NCBI RefSeq assembly: GCF_023534745.1
Contig: NZ_JAMHJQ010000007.1
Location: 405,909-469,908 of the forward strand
Source of the DNA: Streptomyces sp. 35G-GA-8
GTDB taxonomy: Bacteria; Actinomycetota; Actinomycetes; Streptomycetales; Streptomycetaceae
DNA length: 64,000 nt
Direction: 5' to 3'
Position numbers and translations under genes: made by a program. The first letter of the stretch is position 1; the number at the start of each line of letters is the position of its first letter. Shown one piece after another: positions 63,669 to 64,000 of the stretch. Below the pieces are notes generated by a model that did not search any database, was not told where the DNA came from, and worked only from the letters and a program-made list of their open reading frames with translations.

Positions 63669-64000
63669 GGGGCGAGCGCTCCTTCGTGAGGGCGGGCGGT
63701 GGCCGAAGTGCGTGCGCGGCACCGGGAAAGCGGATAAAGGTGGGTAAATATCCTGGAATCGTCTGGAATCCGTCCAGATCTCAGGGAACAGTAACGGCCC
63801 CCGCACCCAACTGGCCCAGAGAAACCCTCGGCATTAACTCAATACGATGATCTTGCGAGGGCAGGGGTTTATCCGGGCGGCCCGATGGTTTTCAGCCCCG
63901 GGCGTCGGCGCGGGGTGGTTTTCGGCCCTCGTCGTCGGCCCGCCTGATCACGGCCCCTCGACGGAACAGCACGGAAAGAGGCCGGTCGGGGGGGGGGCCA
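63669..64000 (-). promoter_or_regulatory. leader of the 2-MIB operon with direct repeats
   Basis: No gene is supported in the last 330 bp. A 10-bp-phased direct repeat (CTGGAATC at 63753-63760 and 63763-63770) followed by TCCAG (63772-63776) makes a compact operator-like cluster about 85-110 bp upstream of the shell gene start. The rest is AT-richer than average to about 63850. Confidence 0.4.

Overview
The window is about 70% G+C, with GTG starts, near-universal G/C third positions, strong GC hairpin terminators and overlapping ATGA/GTGA gene junctions. Together with the gene content (rph behind a rifamycin-associated element, a 2-methylisoborneol operon with an encapsulin-type shell gene, glnA with a GlnR box, aceE/sucB/lpd, DUF3043 and DUF4191 proteins) this points to a Streptomyces chromosome. 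The order lpd-sucB-gntR-aceE ... lipB-lipA-DUF4191-RDD-glnA is familiar core Streptomyces synteny. No rRNA, tRNA, CRISPR array or intact transposon was recognised.

Layout. 0.2-1.4 kb: nadA (NAD synthesis), followed by a 1 kb non-coding gap that holds a ~310-bp inverted duplication. 2.5-9.0 kb (minus strand): an RND exporter, a NarL/LuxR response regulator with its histidine kinase, then pspAA and pspA (membrane stress). 9.3-13.8 kb: DUF3043 protein, a methyltransferase, an ABC exporter and an HtrA-like lipoprotein protease. 13.9-16.8 kb: the rifamycin-associated element and rph (rifamycin phosphotransferase). 17.1-22.7 kb: the end of cobalamin synthesis (cobU, cobT, cobS) with an MprF-like aminoacyl-lipid synthase gene between cobT and cobS. 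22.9-31.6 kb: pepA, then the pyruvate dehydrogenase set lpd (E3), sucB-type E2, a GntR/FCD regulator and aceE (E1). 31.7-38.3 kb: a WYL regulator, DUF4240, GNAT and TIGR01777 genes, an FAD oxidoreductase and a TPR regulator. 38.6-44.1 kb: lipB and lipA, which lipoylate the E2 encoded 11 kb upstream, then small membrane proteins and glnA.

From 44.2 kb onward the region is more accessory. It starts with an unusual cassette in two divergent arms: a class I aminoacyl-tRNA-synthetase-like protein, an ASCH protein and a Nudix protein on the minus strand, and a TPR regulator fragment plus a methyltransferase on the plus strand. Every junction within an arm is a 4-bp overlap, but a deletion at about 46.2 kb has removed both 5' ends. 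A dienelactone-hydrolase pseudogene follows, then a large exported protein with a Flp-pilin-like leader, a DUF5996 protein, a CxxC flavoprotein/methyltransferase pair, a SUKH (SMI1/KNR4) protein, a UbiA prenyltransferase with an MpaB-like oxygenase, and a DrrAB-type ABC exporter behind a clear palindrome. The right end is the 2-methylisoborneol operon (minus strand): family 2B encapsulin-like shell protein, 2-MIB synthase, geranyl diphosphate methyltransferase.

Repeats are notable. Two copies of a composite palindromic element (each with an 87-bp and an ~89-bp palindrome about 220 bp apart) lie in opposite orientation at 18.4-18.8 and 34.8-35.2 kb, flanking ~16 kb that contains the cobT and PDH genes.
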